From Pseudoxanthomonas kalamensis DSM 18571 (GTDB lineage Bacteria > Pseudomonadota > Gammaproteobacteria > Xanthomonadales > Xanthomonadaceae): DNA of 64,000 nucleotides. The stretch covers positions 248,001 through 312,000 of the forward strand of contig NZ_PDWQ01000001.1 of the NCBI RefSeq assembly GCF_010211745.1. Direction: 5' to 3'. The notes beneath the pieces are model-generated. The model did no database searches and was not told where the DNA came from. It worked only from the letters and a program-made list of their open reading frames with translations. A program made the translations under genes and the position numbers. Positions 36,904 through 44,966 of the stretch are shown in pieces (the first letter of the stretch is position 1; every line of letters starts with the position of its first letter).

Positions 36904-38819
36904 TGCTGTCCGTTTCCCGTTCCGTCGATGGCCTGATATGCCTGCTCGGGATCGTTTGGCACCTCGGGACGGGTCATGGTGATCCGCCCAGCCCGCATGA
37001 GTGGGCGCAGGTAGTTCTGGCGGACGTATTCGGCATTTCGTCCCATCAGCAGTGCCAATTCGTCGGCGCTCCATGCGCGCAAGCCGCACAGGTCGACCAC
37101 CAGGCCGGAGACCGCTTCGGGCACGTTGCGCTTGCCCAGCCCGCCCACTTGCGCCGCGAGGGCACCGGGCAGTTCGTCCAGCAGTCGTGCCCGCGCATCC
37201 ACCGTTTCCTCGGGGTGTTGGACGGCAGGGTTGCTAGACAAGGCGGGCAGGTTACTAGATACGTCGCCTGGGTTACTGGATAAGCCCTTGGGCTTGGCAG
37301 ACAAGGCCTCTCGTTCAGCCGTGCCCTCGCCGAGCAGAGCATCCGTCGGGCGGTACCAGGTGGCCGATCCCCGCCCCTGCTGCTCGAACAGCCCGGCATC
37401 GCGCAGCCTGCGCAGGGCGGCGCTGGCCGCGAGTGTATCCACCTTGTTCAGGTCGCGATAGGTGGCGTTGTCCATGGCGCCAGCTTCCCGGGCCACCACC
37501 AGCGCCCGGGCCTCGGCATCATTCAGGTGCAGGTCGCGGAACCGGGCCAGCCAGCGCAGGTCGTCCTCACCGAGGAAGTGGTGGAAGAAGAAGCGGGCCA
37601 CGAACTGGTCCCGCCCCCGGTCGGACTCGAACAGCGGTGGGGTCAGGCCGGCTTCGGCGGCCTTGTCCCGCATCACACGGATTCCACTGCCCTTGGTTTC
37701 CGCGAACCGGGTTTCATGAAGCACGGCGGCAATCTTGGGGTTGCGCGGCGCGGAGCCGGGTTCGCCCAGGTGCTCCGGCGATTTCAGCGAAAAACCCGGG
37801 TTGCGGATTTCCAGGCGGTTGGCATAGCGGATGATCTGGATCGGGGCATGGTTGCGGTAGTTGCGGTGCATCACCGCGTTGACCAGGGCTTCGCGGATCA
37901 CGACCTGTGGGATCAATGGCCGGTCCTGTCGTTGTAGTTCCCCTTCCTGCAGGCCGAAGGCCTTGGGCAGATCGTCGAGGACGGCGGCCTGGGCGCGGCG
38001 GACGAGCCGGAACAGCGGGTCACGCATTTCGAGTGTGTCGAAGCGTCGCTCGGGATCGGGCACCCAATCCCGGCCGGGAACGCGGATGTAATCGACGCGT
38101 GTCATCGGGAAGCAACGCCTCAGCGCTGTTGACTTGCCAAACAGGAGCAGGCCGGCCACCGTTGATTGCCACTCGCCTTGCGGATCGCGGCGCGTACAAC
38201 CCAAGGCCTGCAACAGGTCTTCATCGCTCCAGCGCAACGCTTCGGCATCCGGGTAGGTTTCGGCGAGGGCGGCGCGGTACTCGGCGATGGCGTCCGGTGA
38301 GAAGTCGTCCATGGCGGCATCCGGCACGAGCCCTGCATCGAAGCTCTCGACCTGTCTGCCTTGATACAGGAGTAGAAGGTCATCTTCGGTGCAGCGCTGG
38401 TCGGTGCTTCCGATGCGGCGGAATGCGCCGCGCGGCAAGCCTTGCGCTTTGAAATAAATTGGCTTGTCCTGTGCTGCGGCTTCCGGCACGGACACCACGA
38501 TGACCGTCTTGCCATCCAGCTGTTCGGTTGCAATCTGGATACGAACGGGCTGGTTGAACGTGGTGGCGCATTGACTGGCCAAGTCCGCACTGATCTTGTC
38601 GGGCTGGTCCAGGCCCTCGACTTCGTAGCTTGGGAACAGCGCGAGTTCTTCGCGGATGACACCAAGCAGGATCCACCCACCATCCAATCCGGGTTCGTTG
38701 GCAAGGGCGCAAATCGTCTCCAGCAACGATTTGCCGACTTCATCGGAACGCTTGGCTTCAATGCGCTCATGCTCATCGAGCAAATTCAGGCTCTGCAGCA
38801 GTTCATGCGCGCTCGTCAT
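36900..38819 (-). CDS. AlbA/Schlafen-like and GHKL ATP-binding protein of the defence island
   Basis: A 639-aa protein annotated in relatives as ATP-binding protein or putative transcriptional regulator. An N-terminal AlbA_2 (Schlafen AAA-like) domain (about residues 10-150) starts HERIEAKRSDEVGKSLLETI. A HATPase_c_4 GHKL-type domain (about 300-410) shows VIREALVNAVMHRNYRNH, NRLEIRNPGFS and TRFAETKGSGIRVM. A low-complexity linker repeats SSNP/SSNL units (near residues 520-545), then a winged-helix-like C-terminus (AYVRQ-type helix EYVRQNYLRPLMRAGRI). It sits between fic and mod with 4-nt overlaps on both sides. The role in defence is inferred. Confidence 0.85.
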   Translation of the reverse strand: MTSAHELLQSLNLLDEHERIEAKRSDEVGKSLLETICALANEPGLDGGWILLGVIREELALFPSYEVEGLDQPDKISADLASQCATTFNQPVRIQIATEQLDGKTVIVVSVPEAAAQDKPIYFKAQGLPRGAFRRIGSTDQRCTEDDLLLLYQGRQVESFDAGLVPDAAMDDFSPDAIAEYRAALAETYPDAEALRWSDEDLLQALGCTRRDPQGEWQSTVAGLLLFGKSTALRRCFPMTRVDYIRVPGRDWVPDPERRFDTLEMRDPLFRLVRRAQAAVLDDLPKAFGLQEGELQRQDRPLIPQVVIREALVNAVMHRNYRNHAPIQIIRYANRLEIRNPGFSLKSPEHLGEPGSAPRNPKIAAVLHETRFAETKGSGIRVMRDKAAEAGLTPPLFESDRGRDQFVARFFFHHFLGEDDLRWLARFRDLHLNDAEARALVVAREAGAMDNATYRDLNKVDTLAASAALRRLRDAGLFEQQGRGSATWYRPTDALLGEGTAEREALSAKPKGLSSNPGDVSSNLPALSSNPAVQHPEETVDARARLLDELPGALAAQVGGLGKRNVPEAVSGLVVDLCGLRAWSADELALLMGRNAEYVRQNYLRPLMRAGRITMTRPEVPNDPEQAYQAIDGTGNGQQ

Positions 38820-39958
38820 GACCGACTGCCTGAGTGGGAAGCCGTGTTGAAGGCCATGTCCGCAGCATAAGACGGCAGGCGATGATCGCCGTTGGACAGA
38901 AGCTGTAGATAGGCCGTGTGCAGGAACAGCTTTTCTTTACCCATGCGCTGTTCCTGCAGCACGCCGATGGACACGAGGTCGCGCAGGTAGCGCGCTGCAG
39001 TCTCGCGCTTGGCGATGTCGGCATCCACCACGTTCTGAATACGGCAGTAGGGCTGGTTGAACAGTACATCAACCAGTTCGCGGCTGTAGATCTTGGGTCG
39101 CTGCGTGCGGATCCAGTCGCATGCCTGTTCGTACAATCCGCGAATGGCGTCGATCTTGGCAGTGGTCCAGCGCGCGGTGTCGGCCACGGCATCCAGCATG
39201 TAGGCTACCCATTCGGTCCAAGCTCCATCCCGAGTCACGCCCAGTAGAAGCCGGTAATAATCGGCCTTGCGCTCGATGATGTAACGCGACAAGTACAGGA
39301 CCGGTTGATCCAGCAGGTCCTGCTCGATCAGCATCAGCAGGTTCAACACACGGCCGGTACGACCATTGCCATCGGTGAACGGATGGATGGCTTCGAACTG
39401 ATAGTGCGCCACGGCCATGCGGATCAGCGGATCGATGTCGCGTTGCTCATGGATGTAGCGTTCCCAGTTGGCCAGTTTTTCGCGCAGCAGCGACTCGCCC
39501 ACCGGCGGGGTGTAGATCACTTCCTGCATCTGCTGGTTGGCCAGTGCCGTGCCCGGCACCTTGCGCACCTGCATCTGCACGCCCTTGATGCGGGTACAGA
39601 CGACCTCCGCTGTCGTGGTGGACAACGGCCGCTCCATCAGCGACTGAAAGCCTTCATACAGGGCACTGCGGTAACGCAGCGCCTCCTTGGTTGCGAGGTC
39701 GGCTCCATCGATATGTTCCGCATAGCGGAACAGCTCATCCGTGGTGGTAACGATGTTTTCGATCTCGGAGCTGGCCTGCGCTTCGAGAATCGGGATGGTG
39801 TTGATCAATACCGCCGGATTGGGCAAATGCCCCGTTGCCTGTCGCAAGCCCGCTAGCGCTTTGTGAGCGGCGATGCAGGCTTTCAACAGATCGCGCGTCT
39901 CCAGATCGACGGGAGGAGGTAGTGGCGGCAGATCGTTATAGGGAAATCGGGGATCCAT
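38816..39958 (-). CDS. fic: Fic-domain protein (class II, self-inhibited)
   Basis: Fic proteins transfer AMP or another nucleotide part to target proteins. It has 380 aa. The catalytic motif is complete: IHPFTDGNGRTGR (His192 to Arg203). An N-terminal inhibitory helix carries the (S/T)xxxE(G/N) motif as SSEIEN (Ser63-Glu67-Asn68), defining class II. The target-docking flap VPGTALANQQMQEVIYTPP precedes the core, and a C-terminal winged-helix-like region (about 300-370) may bind DNA. It is the promoter-proximal gene of the defence operon; the target is unknown. Confidence 0.92.
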   Translation of the reverse strand: MDPRFPYNDLPPLPPPVDLETRDLLKACIAAHKALAGLRQATGHLPNPAVLINTIPILEAQASSEIENIVTTTDELFRYAEHIDGADLATKEALRYRSALYEGFQSLMERPLSTTTAEVVCTRIKGVQMQVRKVPGTALANQQMQEVIYTPPVGESLLREKLANWERYIHEQRDIDPLIRMAVAHYQFEAIHPFTDGNGRTGRVLNLLMLIEQDLLDQPVLYLSRYIIERKADYYRLLLGVTRDGAWTEWVAYMLDAVADTARWTTAKIDAIRGLYEQACDWIRTQRPKIYSRELVDVLFNQPYCRIQNVVDADIAKRETAARYLRDLVSIGVLQEQRMGKEKLFLHTAYLQLLSNGDHRLPSYAADMAFNTASHSGSRS

Positions 39959-39966
39959 GTCGCCGC

Positions 39967-40007
39967 TTCATGTCGATGGCGTCGGCATGATGAATCATTC
40001 ATGTCGA
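39967..40007 (+). repeat. Direct repeats TTCATGTCGA before fic
   Basis: Two identical 10-mers (39967-39976 and 39998-40007), 31 nt apart, about three DNA turns. A small palindrome TGAATCATTCA (39991-40001) lies between and overlaps the second copy. The second copy also forms part of the larger inverted repeat. Confidence 0.55.
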
Positions 40008-40030
40008 AAAATAAATAATTTTTCGACATG
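40000..40030. promoter_or_regulatory. Inverted repeat in the defence-operon promoter region
   Basis: Perfect 13-bp arms CATGTCGAAAAAT / ATTTTTCGACATG flank a 5-nt AAATA spacer, starting 42 nt upstream of the fic ATG. It is the most AT-rich patch in this intergenic region, so it probably overlaps the promoter. An autoregulatory operator, perhaps for an island protein, is the favoured reading. Confidence 0.6.
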
Positions 40031-40113
40031 AGCTTCCGCTCAGCCTCTTGCGGCGGCGCTTCCACACCAATGAATCCATCCCGAAGTGCCGCCTGCGAAA
40101 AGCAGGTCGAGCG

Positions 40114-41130
40114 TTACCACACCACTTCGGCCATCGTGCAGTTCAGGCCCGAGCCGATGCCGAGCAGGGCGATGCGGTCGCCCTTCTTCAGCTTGCCCAG
40201 TTCCTTCAGCTTGCTCAGCACGATCGGCACGCTGGCCGGGCCGATGTTGCCGTGTTCGTTGAAGATGGTGGTGACCTTCTGCGGGTCGATGCCGAAGGCC
40301 TTGATGAAGGCCTGGGTGTGCGGGCGGCTGACCTGGTGGATGACGAACTGATCCAGTTCGTCGACCGCCCAGCCTAGGGCGACCTTGGCCGCCACGAAGG
40401 TCTTGCTGGCCAGCTTCATGCCCTCGATCAGCAACATGCGGGTGTCGGTGACCATGCGGTCCAGGTTGCCGCGGCACAGGTTGTTCCACTCGGTCGCCGA
40501 GCGGGTCACCCCGCCCTTGTAGCGCGGGGCGTCGGGCACCAGTTCGCTGCGGGCCAGGACCATGGCGACCGAGCCGCAGCCCAAGGTCAGGGCGGCCAGT
40601 TCGTTGCGGAAGTCCTCTTCGGTCACGCCCGGCGCGTTCAGGCGCTCGATGGTCTTCTCGTACACCAGGTTGGCGGTTTCGCCGTCCACGACCAGGGCGT
40701 AGTCGATCTCGCTGCGCTCGATCATCCGCGCGGCGATGTCCATGCCGTTGATGAAGGCCAGGCAGGCGTTGGCGACGTCGAAGGTCATGCACTGGTCGCC
40801 CACGCCAAGGTTGCCGCAGACGATGCTGGCGGTGGACGGCTCGAGGAAGTCGCGGCTGACCGAGGTGTTGACCAGCAGGCCGACCTTGTCGGCGGCGATG
40901 CCGGCGTCGTCCAGCGCCTTGCGCGCGGCCATGGTGGCGGCGTCGGAGGCCTGCACGTCGGCGTCCCACAGGCGGCGGGCATGCACGCCGGCGATGTCGT
41001 TCAGCACGTCGGTCTTGATGCCCAACCGGTCCATCGTGGGCTTGAGACGGACATTGATCTCGTCCGAGGTCAGGGTATGCGGCGCATCGACATGCGCCAG
41101 TCCCGCGATGGAAACGTTCTCGAAAAGCAT
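40114..41130 (-). CDS. oleA: OleA, acyl-CoA condensing thiolase
   Basis: Head-to-head condensation of two fatty acyl-CoAs to a 2-alkyl-3-oxoalkanoate, the first step of olefin biosynthesis. It has 338 aa and resembles Xanthomonas campestris OleA along its length, from memory of that sequence. Catalytic residues: Cys123 (VANACLAFINGM), His265 (FVIHQVSRPH), Asn295 (EHGNIGPAS), and Glu97 (RDFLEPST), which in OleA reaches across the dimer. It is now separated from oleB, oleC and oleD by the defence island. Its stop codon ends 155 nt upstream of the fic start. Confidence 0.96.
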   Translation of the reverse strand: MLFENVSIAGLAHVDAPHTLTSDEINVRLKPTMDRLGIKTDVLNDIAGVHARRLWDADVQASDAATMAARKALDDAGIAADKVGLLVNTSVSRDFLEPSTASIVCGNLGVGDQCMTFDVANACLAFINGMDIAARMIERSEIDYALVVDGETANLVYEKTIERLNAPGVTEEDFRNELAALTLGCGSVAMVLARSELVPDAPRYKGGVTRSATEWNNLCRGNLDRMVTDTRMLLIEGMKLASKTFVAAKVALGWAVDELDQFVIHQVSRPHTQAFIKAFGIDPQKVTTIFNEHGNIGPASVPIVLSKLKELGKLKKGDRIALLGIGSGLNCTMAEVVW

Positions 41131-41240
41131 CGGTGTTCGCCCATGGGATCAGGCCGAAGGGCCGACAAGAGTACCGGCTTCAGGCCCCGCCCGCATCATT
41201 TTTCACATTTGCGGGCCACCAGAGCCCCGCAGGCCGGGGC

Positions 41241-41561
41241 TCAGCGGCTGCCGCAGCGCCAGGCGGCAAAGCGCTGCGTGCCGTCGGCCGGGTCGGACAG
41301 CGGCTGGATGGTATCGGCCTGGATCCCCGGAGCCTCGTTGCGGGCCAGGGTCTCCAGCTCGTCCAGCACCTTCAGGTCGTTGCGCTCGTAGAAGGCCACC
41401 TTGTCCTTGACCGAGACCTCGATCTCGCCCTGCTTCTGGCAGCCAGCCGGGGCCGCGCCGGCGGCGATCACCTTGATCGCCTTGGCCTCCGGGGCCAGGT
41501 GGACCCAGGTGCAGGCGGACAACAACACAGGCAGGGTCAGCAGCAGGCAGGTCTTGCGCAT
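41241..41561 (-). CDS. DUF4156-like small lipoprotein
   Basis: A 106-aa protein with a lipobox (PVLLSAC, Cys17). The mature part, with KAIKVIAAGAAPAGCQKQGEIEVSV and LKVLDELETLARNEA, fits the DUF4156 (YjeI-like) family of small envelope proteins. Two further cysteines (GCQKQ and AWRCGSR) may form a disulphide. The start is the ATG at 41559-41561. A GAGCCCCG / CGGGGCTC hairpin (41222-41242) overlaps the stop and may terminate transcription. Confidence 0.82.
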   Translation of the reverse strand: MRKTCLLLTLPVLLSACTWVHLAPEAKAIKVIAAGAAPAGCQKQGEIEVSVKDKVAFYERNDLKVLDELETLARNEAPGIQADTIQPLSDPADGTQRFAAWRCGSR

Positions 41562-41668
41562 GGGAGTCCTCGATCGGGTGGCGGGGGTTTCCGGCTGGTG
41601 CAACGGCCGGAAACGCGATGCCCGCCATTGTGGCGGGCATCGGCTGAGCGGTACAGCAACGGCCGGCC

Positions 41669-44521
41669 TTACTTGCCGGCCACCGGATTGCCGTCGGCGT
41701 CCAGAACCTGCACCTGGCCCAGGTTCAGGGCGCGGATCGGGGCCTCGGTCTGCTTCAGGTCGCCGACCACCACCCAGGTCAGCGCCTGCGGGTCGAGGAT
41801 CTTCGCCGCCGCCGCGACCTGGTCGACGCTCATCGCCTCGACTTCGGCCTTGCGCTTGAACACGTAATCGTCCGGACGGTCGTAGCGGACGATGCCGCCG
41901 ATGGTGCCCATCACCGACCACATGGTCTCGTAGGCACCCGGCAGGCTCAGGGTCTGGATTGCCTTGATCCGCGCCACTTCCTCCTCGGTCGGCGGCACCT
42001 TGCCGCTGACGTAGTCGGAAATCTCACGCTGCATCTCCTGCACCGCCTCGCCGGTCTTGTCGATCTGCACCGGCGCCGCCGCTGTCCACAGACGCTGGCC
42101 CAGCGCACCATCGGCGGAGCTGCGCGCACCATAGGACCAGTGCTTGTCCTCGCGCAGGTTCATGTTCAGGCGCGCGGTGAAGTCGCCGCCCAGCACGCCG
42201 TTGGCGATCTCGAACTCGGTCGCCCGCGGATCCTTGGTCGAGGGCACCAGTTCGGTGGCGAACAGGTTGGCCTGCACCGCGCCGGGCTGGTCGATCAGGA
42301 ACACCCGCGGCTGCGCCGGACGTGCCACCGCGGCCACTACCGGCGCGGCCGGCGCCGCACCCTCGCCCTTCCAGTCGCCGAAGTGCTTGTTCAGCAGCGG
42401 CACGATTTCCTTCAGCGTGGTGTCGCCGACCACGATCACGGTCGCGCCTTCCGGCCGCAGCCAGTTGCGCTGGTAGGCCAGCAGGTCGTCGCGGCTCAGC
42501 GCCGCGATCGAGGCCTCGGTACCGCTGCCGGTGGCCGGTGCGGAGTAGGCGTGGCCCTTGCCGTACAGCAGCGCGGGCAGCACCCGGTAGGCAATGCCCT
42601 GCGGCTGCGCCTTCTCCTGATGGATGCCGGCAATCCAGCTGGCGCGAATGCGCTCGATCTCGGCCGGATCGAAGTTCGGCCGCCGCAGCATGTCGGCAAA
42701 CAGGCCCAGCGAATCGTCCAGGTTCTCCTTCAACGCCGACAGGAAGGCGTTGCTGCCGTCCAGCGCGGCACCGGCACCCAGCCGCGCGCCCAGCGCGTCG
42801 GCCTTGTCGGCGAAGGCCAGCGAACCGACACCGGCCGCGCCTTCGTCCAGCAGGCCGGTGGCGAAGCTGGCGACGCCGGGCATGGCGGCCGGATCGCTGC
42901 TGTAGCCGCCCTTGAACTCGTAGCTCAGCTGCACCACCGGGATGTCGTGGCGCTCGGCCAGGATCAGCTGGCTGCCGTTCTTCAGCGTCGCCCGCTGCAT
43001 CGTCGGGAATTTCAGCTCGGGGAACGAGGTGGTCTTCGGCACGCCCTGGCTGCGGTCCACCTGGGTGGGCAGGGTGGTGTACTTCGGGTCCGGCGCCGGC
43101 AGCTCGAACGGCGCCGGGCTCACCGCCGGCGCTTCGGCCAGCGGGGTGCGCTCGCCCGGCTCGACGACCAGGGTATGGCTGCCGGTGCCCAGCCACTTGG
43201 CGCCGACCGCCTGCAACTCGCCGCCGCTGACCGTCGTCAGCGTCGCCAGCGACTTGCGGAAACAACCGGGGTCGTTTTCGTAGATGGTGCATTCGGCCAG
43301 CGCATCGGCCTTGCCGCCGAAGCCGCCGATCCGTTCGACGCCGCGGATGAAGCCGCCGCGAATGGCGACCTTGGCCCGCGCCAGCTCGTCGGCGCTGGGA
43401 CCATCCTTCAGCAGCCGGTCCAGCTCCTGCTGGATCGCCGTTTCCACCGTGGCCGGATCGACGCCCTGCTTGACCGTGGCGATGATGCCGAAGTTGGAGC
43501 CCAGCTGCGACGGACCGACATAGGTGCCGATGTTGTCGACCAGCTTGTCCTGGTGCAGCAGGCGCGTATCCAGCCGCGAGGACTTGCCGCCGCCCAGCAC
43601 GTAGCTGAGCACCTGCAACTGGTCGATGTCGGTGGTGCCGGTCTCGGCCACGTTCCAGAAGCGGTAGATGCGAGTCTGCGGGACCTTGTCCTGCATCACT
43701 TCGCGGGTGTCGGCCGGGCGCTGGGCCACATCCACCTTCGGCTGGGCCAGGCTCGGGCCGGCCGGGATGTCGCCGAAGTACCTGGCGACCTTTTCCTTGG
43801 CCGTGGCCAGGTCGATGTCGCCGGCCAGCACCAGCACCGCGTTGTTGGGGCCGTACCAGGCCCGGAACCACTGCTTGACGTCTTCCAGCGAGGCGGCGTT
43901 GAGGTCGTTCATCGAGCCGATGGTGCTGTGGTGGTACGGATGCCCTTCCGGATACAGCGCCTGGCCCAACTTCTCCCAGACCTGGCCGTAAGGCTGGTTC
44001 TCGCCCTGGCGCTTCTCGTTCTGCACCACGCCGCGCTGCTCGTCCAGGGTCTTCTGGTCGATCGCGCCAAGCAGGTGGCCCATGCGGTCGGATTCCATCC
44101 ACAGCGCCATGTCCAGCGCGGTGGTCGGGACGTTCTCGAAGTAGTTGGTGCGGTCCGAGTTGGTGGTGCCGTTCTGGCCGGTGGCGCCGACCGCCTTGAA
44201 CGGGGTGAAGAATTCGCCGGGGGCGTTCTCCGAACCGTTGAACATCAGGTGTTCGAACAGGTGGGCGAAGCCGCTGCGGCCGGCCGGTTCGTCCTTGCTG
44301 CCGACGTGGTACCAGATGTTGACCGCCACGATCGGCGCCTTGCGGTCGGTATGCACCACCACGCGCAGGCCGTTGGGCAGGGTGAACTGCTCGTAGGCGA
44401 TGTCCACCACCGGAGCGGGCGAGTGCTTGGCCGGCGCCTGCAGCGGCAGGCCGGACAGGCCGACGGCCGAGGCGGCAAGGGCGATCGCCAGCAGGCGCGG
44501 GCGCAGTGTGTGGACCGACAT
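41669..44521 (-). CDS. M16 family zinc metallopeptidase (fused, two-copy)
   Basis: A periplasmic zinc protease of 950 aa from the ATG at 44519-44521 with signal peptide (ALAASAVGLSGLPLQA). It contains two M16 halves in one chain. The N-terminal half is active: inverted zinc motif HLFEHLMF (HxxEH) with the distal Glu in the region following GVVQNEKRQGEN. The second half (about 500-930, beginning RATLKNGSQLILAERHDIPV) lacks HxxEH, the usual inactive partner. It belongs to the pitrilysin/insulinase-like peptidases found in xanthomonads. Single gene. Confidence 0.93.
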   Translation of the reverse strand: MSVHTLRPRLLAIALAASAVGLSGLPLQAPAKHSPAPVVDIAYEQFTLPNGLRVVVHTDRKAPIVAVNIWYHVGSKDEPAGRSGFAHLFEHLMFNGSENAPGEFFTPFKAVGATGQNGTTNSDRTNYFENVPTTALDMALWMESDRMGHLLGAIDQKTLDEQRGVVQNEKRQGENQPYGQVWEKLGQALYPEGHPYHHSTIGSMNDLNAASLEDVKQWFRAWYGPNNAVLVLAGDIDLATAKEKVARYFGDIPAGPSLAQPKVDVAQRPADTREVMQDKVPQTRIYRFWNVAETGTTDIDQLQVLSYVLGGGKSSRLDTRLLHQDKLVDNIGTYVGPSQLGSNFGIIATVKQGVDPATVETAIQQELDRLLKDGPSADELARAKVAIRGGFIRGVERIGGFGGKADALAECTIYENDPGCFRKSLATLTTVSGGELQAVGAKWLGTGSHTLVVEPGERTPLAEAPAVSPAPFELPAPDPKYTTLPTQVDRSQGVPKTTSFPELKFPTMQRATLKNGSQLILAERHDIPVVQLSYEFKGGYSSDPAAMPGVASFATGLLDEGAAGVGSLAFADKADALGARLGAGAALDGSNAFLSALKENLDDSLGLFADMLRRPNFDPAEIERIRASWIAGIHQEKAQPQGIAYRVLPALLYGKGHAYSAPATGSGTEASIAALSRDDLLAYQRNWLRPEGATVIVVGDTTLKEIVPLLNKHFGDWKGEGAAPAAPVVAAVARPAQPRVFLIDQPGAVQANLFATELVPSTKDPRATEFEIANGVLGGDFTARLNMNLREDKHWSYGARSSADGALGQRLWTAAAPVQIDKTGEAVQEMQREISDYVSGKVPPTEEEVARIKAIQTLSLPGAYETMWSVMGTIGGIVRYDRPDDYVFKRKAEVEAMSVDQVAAAAKILDPQALTWVVVGDLKQTEAPIRALNLGQVQVLDADGNPVAGK

Positions 44522-44966
44522 GGTCACTCCTTGTGATTTATGTAGTGGACGGCCAGGGCGGCCGGATGCGGAAACACCCAAGCCTAACCGCTGCGGTCAG
44601 GGCAGGCACCGTCCACAGGTCATGGCCCTGTCTTGCCGTGCCGATGGTCACGGCAACCCTCTGCGGCCGTCCTGCATCCCATGAAATGGATGTCTTCTGC
44701 AACCGGTATTGAACCGGATGGGCGCGAGCCGGGGATCGGACCGGACAGCCAAACGGACAGCGGACATCCCGCTAATTAATTCATGAAAATCAAATAGATA
44801 TGGTTGGCACAGCTTGTGCTTTGGATTAGGGCAAGACCAACCACTCGCCGCAAACCTGACTGAAAGCTGAATCAAAATGACCGGAACAGAAGTTTTGCTT
44901 GCTACAGCCGATTAGGTGTACTACCTTACTACCACACCACTGATCAATGACACCAACGAGGCACCC
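44522..44966. other. Intergenic region, AT-rich, between divergent genes
   Basis: These 445 nt hold no convincing gene. The first half is ordinary GC-rich sequence. From about 44770 the region becomes AT-rich (CTAATTAATTCATGAAAATC), likely promoters for the M16 gene and the repeat protein. The operator-like site at 44915-44938 is listed separately. Confidence 0.5.
44915..44938. promoter_or_regulatory. GGTG-N16-CACC operator-like site
   Basis: GGTG (44915-44918), 16 nt, CACC (44935-44938), 28 nt upstream of the repeat-protein start. The spacing matches what I recall for sites of YtrA-type GntR regulators in Xanthomonas. It overlaps a weak candidate -10 (TACTAC, 44919-44924). Only eight bases are fixed, so chance is possible. 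Confidence 0.4.

Larger units (their letters stand above)
32772..39958 (-). other. Defence island inserted between oleA and oleB
   Basis: Four minus-strand genes (fic, AlbA/GHKL ATP-binding gene, mod, res) interrupt the ole cluster. All junctions are tight: ATGA overlaps at fic/ATP-binding gene and ATP-binding gene/mod, one nt between mod and res, and ATGA between res and oleB. No integrase, transposase, terminal repeat or target duplication was seen, so recombination rather than a self-mobile element is likely. Confidence 0.8.

Noticed and set aside
40092-40106. CCTGC-GAAAA-GCAGG hairpin downstream of oleA as terminator
   Set aside because: Only 5 bp of stem and no T-run; too weak to call.
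32776-40113. Insertion sequence or integrative element at the defence island
   Set aside because: No transposase, integrase, tRNA target, terminal inverted repeats or flanking direct repeats were found at either junction.
42140-44536. 798-aa plus-strand frame over the M16 peptidase
   Set aside because: Antisense shadow with no domain signal; the minus-strand frame has a signal peptide and HxxEH.
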